Assembly: GCA_002327765.1 (NCBI GenBank) | Contig: DCUH01000112.1 | Location: 1,043 to 6,053, forward strand | Length of the DNA stretch: 5,011 nt | Source of the DNA: a bacterium UBA2219 | GTDB taxonomy: Bacteria > Desulfobacterota > Deferrimicrobia > Deferrimicrobiales > Deferrimicrobiaceae | Direction of reading: 5' to 3' | In this document: piece by piece, positions 1 through 5,011 of the stretch | Numbering within the stretch: position 1 is the stretch's first letter | Layout: the number at the start of each line of letters is the position of its first letter | Notes under the pieces: generated by a model | Told to the model about the DNA's origin: nothing | The model's database searches: none | The model's input: the letters and a program-made list of their open reading frames with translations, nothing else | Position numbers and translations under genes: made by a program

Positions 1-665
1 CCGGCGAGGCGATGGCGGCCATGGAGGAGATCGCCTCGAAGCTGCCGCAGGGGATCGGCTTCGACTGGACCGGGCTTTCCTACCAGGAGCGGCAGTCGGG
101 CGCCCAGGCGGGTCCGCTCTACGCGTTTTCCGTCCTCGTGATCTTCCTGTGTCTGGCGGCGCTCTACGAGAGCTGGCCGATCCCGATCTCGATCCTGATG
201 GCCCTTCCGCTCGGCGCCATCGGCGGCGTGATCGCGGCGAGCCTCAAAGGCATGCCCAACGACGTCTACTTCCAGATCGGGCTGTTGACCACCCTCGGTC
301 TGACCACGAAGAACGCCATCCTGATCGTGCAGTTCGCCAAGATCCGGGTGGAGGAGGGGATGGGGCTGATCGAGGCGACGATGGAGGCGTCGAAGCTGCG
401 GCTGCGCCCGATCGTCATGACCTCGCTCGCCTTCGGGTTCGGCGTCCTGCCGCTGGCCATCGCGAGCGGCGCGGGCGCGGGAGCGCAGCGGGGGATCGGC
501 GTGGGCGTGATCGGCGGCGTGGTGACCGCCACCTTTTTGGTGACGCTGTTCGCCCCGCTCTTCTACGTGCTGATCTACGGCCTGTCCGGGAAGCACAGGC
601 GGCAGGAGGCGGACCGGCTCGCCGAGGCGAAAGCGACCGGATCGGGGGAATCGACCAATGATTAG
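1..665 (+). CDS. RND multidrug efflux pump inner-membrane subunit, AcrB/MexB (HAE1) type, C-terminal part
   Basis: This is the 3' end of a resistance-nodulation-division transporter, the proton-driven inner-membrane engine of a tripartite drug efflux pump. The reading frame is open from the left edge, so the 5' end lies outside the window; about 220 of the roughly 1,040 residues usual for the family are present. The opening stretch matches the end of the periplasmic docking/porter region (GEAMAAMEEIASKLP, then WTGLSYQER), which in AcrB directly precedes TM8. Five hydrophobic segments follow, corresponding to AcrB TM8-TM12. The TM10 signature LLTTLGLTTKNAILIVQFAK has its lysine codon at 309-311, equivalent to AcrB K940 of the proton relay. 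LRPIVMTSLAF follows, with the relay-type threonine codon at 420-422. A short polar tail ends the protein. The ATG at 12 is an internal methionine, not a start. The stop overlaps the next gene by 8 bp, indicating one operon. Substrates cannot be predicted from this part. Confidence 0.95.
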   Translation, partial: GEAMAAMEEIASKLPQGIGFDWTGLSYQERQSGAQAGPLYAFSVLVIFLCLAALYESWPIPISILMALPLGAIGGVIAASLKGMPNDVYFQIGLLTTLGLTTKNAILIVQFAKIRVEEGMGLIEATMEASKLRLRPIVMTSLAFGFGVLPLAIASGAGAGAQRGIGVGVIGGVVTATFLVTLFAPLFYVLIYGLSGKHRRQEADRLAEAKATGSGESTND

Positions 666-2094
666 CCACCGGGTTCTTCTTCTGGGCGCGGCCGCCGCTT
701 TCCTGGGCGGATGCTCCCTGGCCCCTCAATACACGAGGCCCGAGGCGCCGGTCCAGGCCTCCTGGCCGGCCGGCCCCGCGTACGACAACGCGCAGGCCCC
801 CCCGGGGGCGAAGGCCGCGGCGGAGGCGACGTGGAAGGAGGTTTTCCCCGACGAACGGCTCCGGAAGGTCGTCGGGATGGCGCTCGGGAACAACCGCTCC
901 CTCCGGATCGCCGCCCTGAACGCGGAGTACGCCCGGGCGCTGTACGGCGTCCAGCGGGCCGAGCTGTTCCCGACGGTCAACGCGACCGCCGCCGGCGCGA
1001 AGCAGCGGGTTCCCGCAGACCTGTCGCGCAGCGGGCAGGTCAACCGGCCCGAGGAATACAACGTCAACCTGGGGATCGCCGCCTGGGAGATCGATTTCTT
1101 CGGCCGGATACGCAGTCTGAAGGACGCCGCGCTCGAGGAGTACCTGGCCACCGAACAGGCACGCCGCAGCGCCGGGATCCTGCTGGTGTCGGAAGTCGCC
1201 AACGCCTGGCTTTCCCTGGCGGCGGACCGTGAGACGCTGCGGCTGGCGCGGTCCACCATGGAGACGCAGAAGGCCGCCTACGACCTGATCCGGAAGCGGT
1301 ACGACGTAGGGCTATTGCCGGAGCTCGACCTCCGCCAGGCGCAGACGCGGGTGGACGTTGCCCGGGCCGACGCGGCGTTCTACGAGCGGCGGGTCGCCCA
1401 GGACCGGAACGCCCTGGAGCTGCTGGCCGGGGGGAGGGTGCCGGACGAGCTGCTGCCTGCCGACCTGAGCACGGTCGTTCCGCCGGAAGAGGTCGCCGCC
1501 GGGCTCCCCTCCGACGTGCTGCTGCGCCGCCCGGACATCCTTCAGGCGGAGAGCCTGCTCCGGGCCGAAAACGCCAACATCGGCGCCGCGAGGGCGACGC
1601 TTTTCCCCCGCATCTCTCTGACCGCCTCGTTCGGCACCTCCAGCGCGGAGCTTTCGAACCTGTTCAAGAGCGGGCAGGAGTCATGGAACTTCGCTCCGCG
1701 GATCGTTCTCCCCATCTTCGACGCCCGCTCGTGGGCGGCGCTGGACGCGGTCAAGGTGCGCAGGGAGATTGCCGTGGCGCAGTACGAGATGGCCATCCAG
1801 TCGGCCTTTCGGGACGTCGCCGACGCCCTTGCCGCGAAGGGGACGATCGAGGAGCAGCTGGCGGCCCAGCAGTCGCTGGCAGAGGCCGTGGAGGCGACGT
1901 ACCGGCTTTCCAGCCAGCGCTACGAGAAGGGGATCGACAGCTACCTGGGCGTTCTCGACGCGCAGCGCTCCCTTTACGCCGCGCAGCAGGGGCTGATCTC
2001 CGCCCGCCTGGCGCGGCTCGCCGCCCGGGTGAACCTCTACGCCGCGCTGGGCGGCGGGGGCGACGAAGACGCATCGTCCGGCGGGGGGCGCTGA
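658..2094 (+). CDS. Outer-membrane efflux lipoprotein, OprM/NodT family (TolC superfamily)
   Basis: This 478-residue protein is the outer-membrane channel of the tripartite pump whose inner-membrane subunit lies just upstream. The N-terminus is a lipoprotein signal peptide: a hydrophobic run at residues 5-17 and lipobox LGGC with lipidated Cys19, followed by the family-typical SLAPQYTRPEAPV. Two outer-membrane efflux (OEP) repeats follow, about residues 65-255 and 285-463. Family hallmarks are WEIDFFGRIR (143-152), LPSDVLLRRPDI (283-294), NIGAARATLFPRISLT (307-322) and RYEKGIDSYLGVLDAQRSLY (421-440). The length is normal for OprM-like proteins. The last dozen residues are a Gly/Ser/Asp-rich tail, probably disordered. 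The ATG at 658 is chosen because it gives the complete lipoprotein signal and has a GGGGGAA ribosome site 7 nt upstream. It overlaps the pump gene stop (665), suggesting translational coupling. OprM is the best-known homologue type, but the exact orthologue name is not certain. Confidence 0.95.
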   Translation: MISHRVLLLGAAAAFLGGCSLAPQYTRPEAPVQASWPAGPAYDNAQAPPGAKAAAEATWKEVFPDERLRKVVGMALGNNRSLRIAALNAEYARALYGVQRAELFPTVNATAAGAKQRVPADLSRSGQVNRPEEYNVNLGIAAWEIDFFGRIRSLKDAALEEYLATEQARRSAGILLVSEVANAWLSLAADRETLRLARSTMETQKAAYDLIRKRYDVGLLPELDLRQAQTRVDVARADAAFYERRVAQDRNALELLAGGRVPDELLPADLSTVVPPEEVAAGLPSDVLLRRPDILQAESLLRAENANIGAARATLFPRISLTASFGTSSAELSNLFKSGQESWNFAPRIVLPIFDARSWAALDAVKVRREIAVAQYEMAIQSAFRDVADALAAKGTIEEQLAAQQSLAEAVEATYRLSSQRYEKGIDSYLGVLDAQRSLYAAQQGLISARLARLAARVNLYAALGGGGDEDASSGGGR

Positions 2095-2123
2095 AGGCCG
2101 GCGGTCGCCCGTGGGTTTCGGCC

Positions 2124-2155
2124 AGGATACCGTTTCAGGCGAAATATCCTTTTTT
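2124..2155 (+). terminator. Rho-independent terminator after the efflux operon
   Basis: The arms AGGATA (2124-2129) and TATCCT (2145-2150) pair perfectly. Inside them TTTC (2133-2136) pairs with GAAA (2141-2144) around an AGGC loop, leaving a 3-nt bulge (CCG) on the left arm. A run of six T (2150-2155) follows directly. The structure begins about 30 bp after the outer-membrane factor stop codon and separates the efflux unit from the thiamine genes. The stem is only moderately GC-rich, so its efficiency may be moderate. Confidence 0.75.
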
Positions 2156-2239
2156 CATATGAAGTTGCACCGACATTGCGCGTCCCGGGGCGGCGGCGCG
2201 GCCGCGGCCGATTGCCGCTTTCCGGACCCGTCGGCCCCG

Positions 2240-2248
2240 TGATATCAT
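2240..2248 (+). promoter_or_regulatory. Candidate extended -10 promoter for thiGH
   Basis: The 2095-2332 intergenic region holds a terminator, a GC-rich stretch with a perfect 12-bp palindrome at 2199-2210, and then TGATATCAT at 2240-2248. The latter is an extended -10 element: TG, one base, then TATCAT, 5 of 6 matches to TATAAT. No good -35 box lies at normal spacing (only a TT match near 2220), which is tolerated by extended -10 promoters. Transcription would start near 2255, giving a leader of about 78 nt. No TPP riboswitch core is recognisable in that leader. The call rests on motif match and position only. Confidence 0.4.
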
Positions 2249-2332
2249 GTACTGCATTCATCGGTTACGGCCCAATCCCATCCAAAGTCGACAGGCCGCG
2301 GAAGATCCTGGGAACGCCGGGAGGCAAAGGAA

Positions 2333-3109
2333 ATGGACGAACTCGTCATCGCCGGTCGGAAGTTCCGTTCGAGGCTGCTGATCGGCACCGGGAAGTTTTC
2401 CTCGAACCAGGCGATGCTGGAGGCCATGGAGGCCTCGGGGAGCGACATCGTCACCGTCGCGCTGCGGCGCGTCGACATCGACAACCCCGAAGACTACATG
2501 CTCAAGCACATAGACCGGCACAGGTACCTGCTGCTTCCCAACACCAGCGGCGCCCGCGACTGCGAGGAGGCGGTGCGCCTGGCCCGCCTGGCCCGCGCCG
2601 CCGGCTGCGAGCCGTGGATCAAGCTGGAGGTCACCCCCGACCCCTACTATTTGCTGCCGGACCCGATCGAGACCTACAAGGCGGCCCAGATCCTGGTCAA
2701 GGACGGCTTCACCGTCCTCCCCTACATCAACGCCGACCCGATCCTGGCCAAGCATCTCCAGGAGATCGGCTGCGCCACGGTCATGCCGCTCGGGGCCCCC
2801 ATCGGCACCAACAAGGGGGTTCGGACCCGGGACAACATCGCCATCATCATCGAGCAGGCCCATGTTCCCGTGGTCGTGGACGCCGGGCTGGGCGCCCCCT
2901 CGCACGCTGCCGAGGCCATGGAGATGGGCGCCGACGCGGTCCTGGTCAACACGGCGCTGGCCGTCTCCCCCAACCCGGGGATGATGGCCGCCGCCTTCAA
3001 GAAGGGCGTCGAGGCGGGGCGCGAGGCGTTCCTCGCGGGCTTGGGCAAGCCGCGCAAGTTCGCCGAGGCCTCCAGCCCCCTGACCGGCTTCCTGAGGGAC
3101 GAGAAATGA
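2333..3109 (+). CDS. thiG: Thiazole synthase ThiG
   Basis: ThiG condenses 1-deoxy-D-xylulose 5-phosphate, dehydroglycine and sulfur from ThiS thiocarboxylate into the thiazole phosphate moiety of thiamine, in the cytoplasm. The 258-residue protein has the family's usual length and a complete TIM-barrel pattern. It starts with LVIAGRKFRSRLLIGTGKF, typical of the family. In WIKLEVTPD, Lys97 corresponds to the imine-forming lysine (K96 in Bacillus subtilis) and Glu99 to E98. Phosphate-binding and late-barrel motifs follow: VMPLGAPIGTNKG (150-162), VVDAGLGAPSHAAEAMEMGA (181-200, with Asp183 matching D182) and DAVLVNTALA (201-210). The ATG at 2333 has a GGGAGG ribosome site ending 8 nt upstream. 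The stop overlaps the thiH start in ATGA, so the two are coupled. thiS, which often lies immediately upstream, is not found here. Confidence 0.97.
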   Translation: MDELVIAGRKFRSRLLIGTGKFSSNQAMLEAMEASGSDIVTVALRRVDIDNPEDYMLKHIDRHRYLLLPNTSGARDCEEAVRLARLARAAGCEPWIKLEVTPDPYYLLPDPIETYKAAQILVKDGFTVLPYINADPILAKHLQEIGCATVMPLGAPIGTNKGVRTRDNIAIIIEQAHVPVVVDAGLGAPSHAAEAMEMGADAVLVNTALAVSPNPGMMAAAFKKGVEAGREAFLAGLGKPRKFAEASSPLTGFLRDEK

Positions 3110-4230
3110 GCTTCCTGGACGAATTCAAGAAGCACGACCACGGGGAGGTCCTTGACCGGATCATGTCCAGGACGGCCCAGGACGTGGAGCGGGCCCTCCA
3201 GGCCGAGCGGCCCGGAATCGAGGACTTCGAGGCGCTGATCTCCCCGGCCGCGGAAGGATACCTGGAGCGGATGGCGGAGCGCTCGCACCGTACCACGCTG
3301 CAGCGCTTCGGGAACAACATCCAGATGTACGTTCCGCTCTACATCTCCAACGAGTGCACCAACGGCTGCGTCTATTGCGGCTTCAACGCCGAGAACCCGG
3401 TCCACCGGAAGACCCTCTCCCTCGACGAGATCGAACAGGAGGCGCTGGCGCTGCACCGGCAGGAGTTCCGGCACGTCCTGGTCCTGACCGGCGAGGCGCC
3501 CAACGCCGTCCGGAACGAGGAGCTGGCGGCGGCCATCCGGAAGATCCGCCCGCTCTTCAGCTCCATCAGCATCGAGGTCTACCCGATGGACGTCGACGGC
3601 TACCGCTCCATGGTGGAGGCGGGCGTGGACGGTCTCACAATCTACCAGGAGACCTACGACCCGGAGCTCTACAAGAAACTCCACTTGTTCGGGAAAAAGC
3701 GCGATTTCCTGTGGCGCCTGGGTACCCCGGAACGGGGAGGGGAGGCGGGGCTGCGGTCGATCGGCATCGGCGCCCTCCTGGGGCTGGGCAATTTCCACGT
3801 CGAGACCTTCTTCACGGGTCTGCACGCGCTCTACCTCGCGCACCGCTTCTGGCGCACCCGGGTGTCCGTCTCCTTCCCGCGCATCCGGCCTGCGGAAGGC
3901 GGCTTCGCGCCGCTCTACGAGGTCACCGACAAGCAGATGGTGCAGGGGATCTGCGCCATGCGCATCCTTCTGCCCGACTGCGGCCTGACCCTGTCCACGC
4001 GCGAAAGCGCCCGGTTCCGCGACAACCTCATCCCGCTGGGGGTCACCCAGATGAGCGCGGGCTCGTCCACCGCGCCCGGCGGCTATTCCCACCAGGACGA
4101 GGGCACGGGGCAGTTCAACATCGACGACGACCGTTCCCCGGAGGAAATCAGCCGCGTCATCCGCTCCAAGGGGTATGAAGCGGTATGGAAGGACTGGGAC
4201 GCCGCGTTTCTGCGGGCCAACGTTTCCTGA
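3106..4230 (+). CDS. thiH: 2-iminoacetate (dehydroglycine) synthase ThiH, radical SAM tyrosine lyase
   Basis: ThiH splits tyrosine by radical S-adenosylmethionine chemistry into dehydroglycine, used by ThiG, and p-cresol. It forms a complex with ThiG and replaces the oxygen-dependent glycine oxidase ThiO, so it is typical of anaerobes and facultative bacteria. The 374-residue product has normal family length. An N-terminal helical region (1-75) precedes MYVPLYISNECTNGCVYCGF, whose Cys84, Cys88 and Cys91 form the CX3CX2C [4Fe-4S] site. Further features are LVLTGEAP (126-132), IEVYPMD (156-162), LTIYQETYDPELY (177-189), GIGALLGLGNF (220-230), FPRIRPAEGGF (257-267) and, in the C-terminal BATS-type region, MSAGSSTAPGGY (316-327). 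The start at 3106 overlaps the thiG stop by 4 bp and has GAGGGA 6 nt upstream. The frame is open back to 2176, but that upstream part runs across thiG and resembles no protein. Confidence 0.97.
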   Translation: MSFLDEFKKHDHGEVLDRIMSRTAQDVERALQAERPGIEDFEALISPAAEGYLERMAERSHRTTLQRFGNNIQMYVPLYISNECTNGCVYCGFNAENPVHRKTLSLDEIEQEALALHRQEFRHVLVLTGEAPNAVRNEELAAAIRKIRPLFSSISIEVYPMDVDGYRSMVEAGVDGLTIYQETYDPELYKKLHLFGKKRDFLWRLGTPERGGEAGLRSIGIGALLGLGNFHVETFFTGLHALYLAHRFWRTRVSVSFPRIRPAEGGFAPLYEVTDKQMVQGICAMRILLPDCGLTLSTRESARFRDNLIPLGVTQMSAGSSTAPGGYSHQDEGTGQFNIDDDRSPEEISRVIRSKGYEAVWKDWDAAFLRANVS

Positions 4231-4266
4231 AAGCGCCGCCAGGCGCCTGTTTCCCGCTCCGATCCC

Positions 4267-4302
4267 CCGGCGGTTCGCGTGCGCGCGTCCGCCGGTTTTT
4301 TT
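4267..4302 (+). terminator. Strong rho-independent terminator after thiGH
   Basis: CCGGCGG (4267-4273) and CCGCCGG (4289-4295) pair perfectly over 7 bp. Inside, CGCG (4276-4279) pairs with CGCG (4284-4287) around a TGCG loop. Seven T follow at once (4296-4302). It lies 36 bp after the thiH stop and ends the thiamine unit. A smaller hairpin, GCGCC/GGCGC with a 4-nt loop at 4233-4246, sits just after the thiH stop but lacks a convincing T-tract. Confidence 0.88.
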
Positions 4303-4348
4303 CCCCCGCCGACCCCCGCCTCCCCCCGCGGGATCCGTTTCCCTTCCC
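4303..4348 (+). other. C-rich tract; G-rich on the - strand with possible quadruplex potential
   Basis: Directly after the terminator T-tract the + strand carries C5 (4303-4307), C5 (4313-4317), C6 (4322-4327) and then two C3 runs (4341-4343, 4346-4348). The first three are separated by 4-5 nt and the next by 13 nt. The - strand therefore has a series of G-runs. No gene covers it. It may be just skewed spacer sequence. Confidence 0.35.
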
Positions 4349-4402
4349 TTCCGGCCGCGTCGAGGCCGGAATTCCCAAAACCTGGAGTATCGAATAACGT
4401 TC

Positions 4403-4431
4403 TTGACAATATTTATTAAATAGGAGATATT
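4403..4431 (+). promoter_or_regulatory. Sigma-70-type promoter of perR-katA
   Basis: A perfect -35 box TTGACA (4403-4408) is followed after 17 bp by GATATT (4426-4431), 4 of 6 matches to TATAAT. An alternative -10, TATTCT at 4428-4433, has a 19-bp spacer. The roughly 80 bp around it are strikingly AT-rich against the GC-rich surroundings. Transcription would start near 4438, giving a leader of about 30 nt before the perR ATG at 4469. Confidence 0.7.
4410..4422. promoter_or_regulatory. PerR-box-like operator between -35 and -10
   Basis: TATTTATTAAATA is a perfect 6-1-6 inverted repeat. The known PerR box is an AT-rich 7-1-7 palindrome, TTATAATNATTATAA. This site shares the odd-centre layout, the AT-only composition and the outer TAT/ATA of the arms, but differs in the inner arm bases. 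It fills most of the spacer between the -35 and -10 boxes, where a bound repressor would block RNA polymerase. As the next gene encodes PerR, autoregulation of perR-katA is the natural inference. Confidence 0.5.
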
Positions 4432-4447
4432 CTTAGTTACGAATAAA

Positions 4448-4459
4448 TCCTATATAGGA
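4448..4459 (+). promoter_or_regulatory. 12-bp palindrome overlapping the perR ribosome binding site
   Basis: TCCTATATAGGA is a perfect inverted repeat whose right end is the perR Shine-Dalgarno sequence (AGGAA, 4456-4460, 8 nt before the ATG). As RNA it could fold into a 4-bp TCCT/AGGA stem with an ATAT loop that weakly covers the ribosome site. As DNA it could be a second protein-binding site just downstream of the transcription start. Either role is inference. Confidence 0.35.
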
Positions 4460-4468
4460 ACGGGCCCA

Positions 4469-4972
4469 ATGGAGATCGCCCCCGAAACTTTGGACGAGAG
4501 GGTAAGCCGTTTCGTGGAAGGGCTGAAGGGCGCCGGGGTGAAGCTGACGCCGCAGCGGCTCGAGATCTTCCGCGAGGTGGCGAAATCCGCGGACCATCCC
4601 GACGTGGAGACGGTCTTCCGCGGGGTCCGGAAACGCCTGCCCTCCGTGTCGCTCGACACCGTGTACCGGACGCTTTGGTCGCTGATCGACCTGGGCCTTC
4701 TGTCCACCGTCGGGCATTCCCGGGAGCGGGTCCGGTTCGACGCCAACATGGGCTCCCACCACCATTTCGTGTGCGAGGCCTGCGGCGTCATGTGGGATTT
4801 CCAGAGCGACGAGTTCGACCGTGTTCGCGTTCCTGACGTCGTACGGAAGCTCGGGAGCGCGCAGAAGACCCAGGTGGAGATCCGGGGCATCTGCACCCGG
4901 TGCTCCGGAGAGACAACTTCGAGACGCTGCGCTTCGCGCAGGAAGGAGGACAGATGGAAAAGAAGAAGCTGA
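4469..4972 (+). CDS. perR: Peroxide-sensing Fur-family repressor PerR
   Basis: PerR is a metal-dependent repressor that loses DNA binding when H2O2 oxidises histidine ligands of its bound iron, releasing catalase and other defence genes. The 167-residue product has an N-terminal winged-helix domain (about 12-88; recognition region SVSLDTVYRTLWSLIDLGLL at 59-78) and a C-terminal dimerisation/metal domain. Against B. subtilis PerR, with a constant offset of six, all five regulatory ligands are present: His43, Asp91, His97, His99 and Asp110. Asp rather than Glu at the last position is the PerR-type residue. CEAC (102-105) and CTRC (142-145) supply the structural zinc cysteines. After the second CXXC the protein continues for 22 residues as a basic tail (SRRCASRRKEDRWKRRS), longer than usual. 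That tail runs over the katA ribosome site and start, with a 19-bp overlap. The start ATG has AGGAA 8 nt upstream. The following catalase gene supports the call. Confidence 0.92.
   Translation: MEIAPETLDERVSRFVEGLKGAGVKLTPQRLEIFREVAKSADHPDVETVFRGVRKRLPSVSLDTVYRTLWSLIDLGLLSTVGHSRERVRFDANMGSHHHFVCEACGVMWDFQSDEFDRVRVPDVVRKLGSAQKTQVEIRGICTRCSGETTSRRCASRRKEDRWKRRS
4943..4949 (+). promoter_or_regulatory. katA Shine-Dalgarno site inside the perR 3' end
   Basis: AAGGAGG matches the anti-Shine-Dalgarno sequence fully and ends 4 nt before the ATG at 4954. It lies within the perR coding sequence. It decides the katA start: the catalase frame is open back to 4837, but its only earlier start-like codon there, GTG at 4900, has no such site. 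Confidence 0.8.
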
Positions 4973-5011
4973 CCAACAACGCGGGAGCCCCCGTCGTCGA
5001 CAACCAGAACA
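4954..5011 (+). CDS. katA: Catalase KatA, N-terminal fragment cut by the window edge
   Basis: Only the first 19 codons are visible. The peptide MEKKKLTNNAGAPVVDNQN matches the N-terminal arm of monofunctional haem catalases, in which K-K-L-T-x-x-A-G-A-P-V-x-D-N-Q-N leads into the conserved core. Such enzymes convert H2O2 to water and oxygen. The haem-binding and catalytic residues are outside the window, so completeness and clade cannot be judged. The start overlaps the end of perR by 19 bp and has a strong ribosome site, implying co-transcription and translational coupling with its probable regulator. Confidence 0.85.
   Translation, partial: MEKKKLTNNAGAPVVDNQN

Noticed and set aside
12..14. 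ATG at 12 as the true start of the first gene
   Set aside because: The frame is open to the left edge and the residues before it (GEA) continue the RND family sequence; the gene is simply cut by the window.
149..661. A second + strand frame inside the RND gene, and similar frames inside the outer-membrane factor
   Set aside because: Arg/Gly/Asp-rich shadow translations of well-conserved genes, without start context or motifs.
2255..2332. TPP riboswitch in the thiG leader
   Set aside because: The conserved CUGAGA and late-helix elements of the THI box are not recognisable; position alone is not evidence.
2176..3105. A 684-residue reading frame that would extend thiH far upstream
   Set aside because: The upstream 310 codons lie across thiG in another frame and give low-complexity Arg/Gly/Pro-rich sequence typical of GC-rich shadow frames; the ThiH family begins near the 3106 ATG, which also has a ribosome site.
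2722..4092. A 456-residue open frame on the - strand
   Set aside because: It is antisense to thiG and thiH, which are unmistakable. Composition is that of a shadow frame in GC-rich DNA and no domain motif is visible.
4233..4246. Hairpin just after thiH as a separate terminator
   Set aside because: The 5-bp stem is followed only by CTGTTTCCC, a poor T-tract, and a much better terminator lies 20 bp downstream.
1..5011. CRISPR array, insertion sequence, tRNA or rRNA genes
   Set aside because: No regularly spaced repeats, transposase motifs, terminal inverted repeats or RNA gene signatures were seen on either strand.

Overview
The window reads as ordinary chromosomal DNA from a GC-rich Gram-negative bacterium. 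A tripartite RND efflux pump with an outer-membrane lipoprotein shows there is an outer membrane. The protein style and the gene mix (anaerobic-type thiamine gene thiH next to a perR-katA peroxide-defence pair) would fit a deltaproteobacterium such as a Desulfuromonadales or Geobacter relative. That taxonomic guess is inference, not something the sequence proves. All recognised genes are on the + strand. They form three transcription units, two of which end at a clear hairpin-plus-T-tract terminator inside the window.

Unit 1 (1-2155): the C-terminal end of an AcrB/MexB-type RND inner-membrane pump overlaps by 8 bp an OprM/NodT-type outer-membrane factor with a lipoprotein signal peptide. The periplasmic adaptor expected in such operons must lie upstream of the window. 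A rho-independent terminator follows at about 2124-2155.

Unit 2 (about 2240-4302): a candidate extended -10 promoter precedes thiG (thiazole synthase) and thiH (radical SAM tyrosine lyase), which overlap by 4 bp. Together they build the thiazole half of thiamine. The sulfur carrier ThiS is not encoded in the window, and no TPP riboswitch is recognisable ahead of thiG. The unit ends at a strong terminator at 4267-4302.

Unit 3 (about 4403 to the right edge): an AT-rich promoter island with a TTGACA -35 box carries a 13-bp PerR-box-like palindrome between -35 and -10. It drives perR, a peroxide-sensing Fur-family repressor with all five expected regulatory metal ligands, followed by the first 19 codons of a catalase (katA). 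The katA start lies inside the 3' end of perR, so the sensor and its likely target enzyme appear to be co-transcribed and translationally coupled.

No mobile element, CRISPR array, tRNA or rRNA was seen. The points most worth checking are the perR promoter architecture, the unusual basic C-terminal tail of PerR running over the katA start, and the missing ThiS partner. None amounts to a clearly new system.
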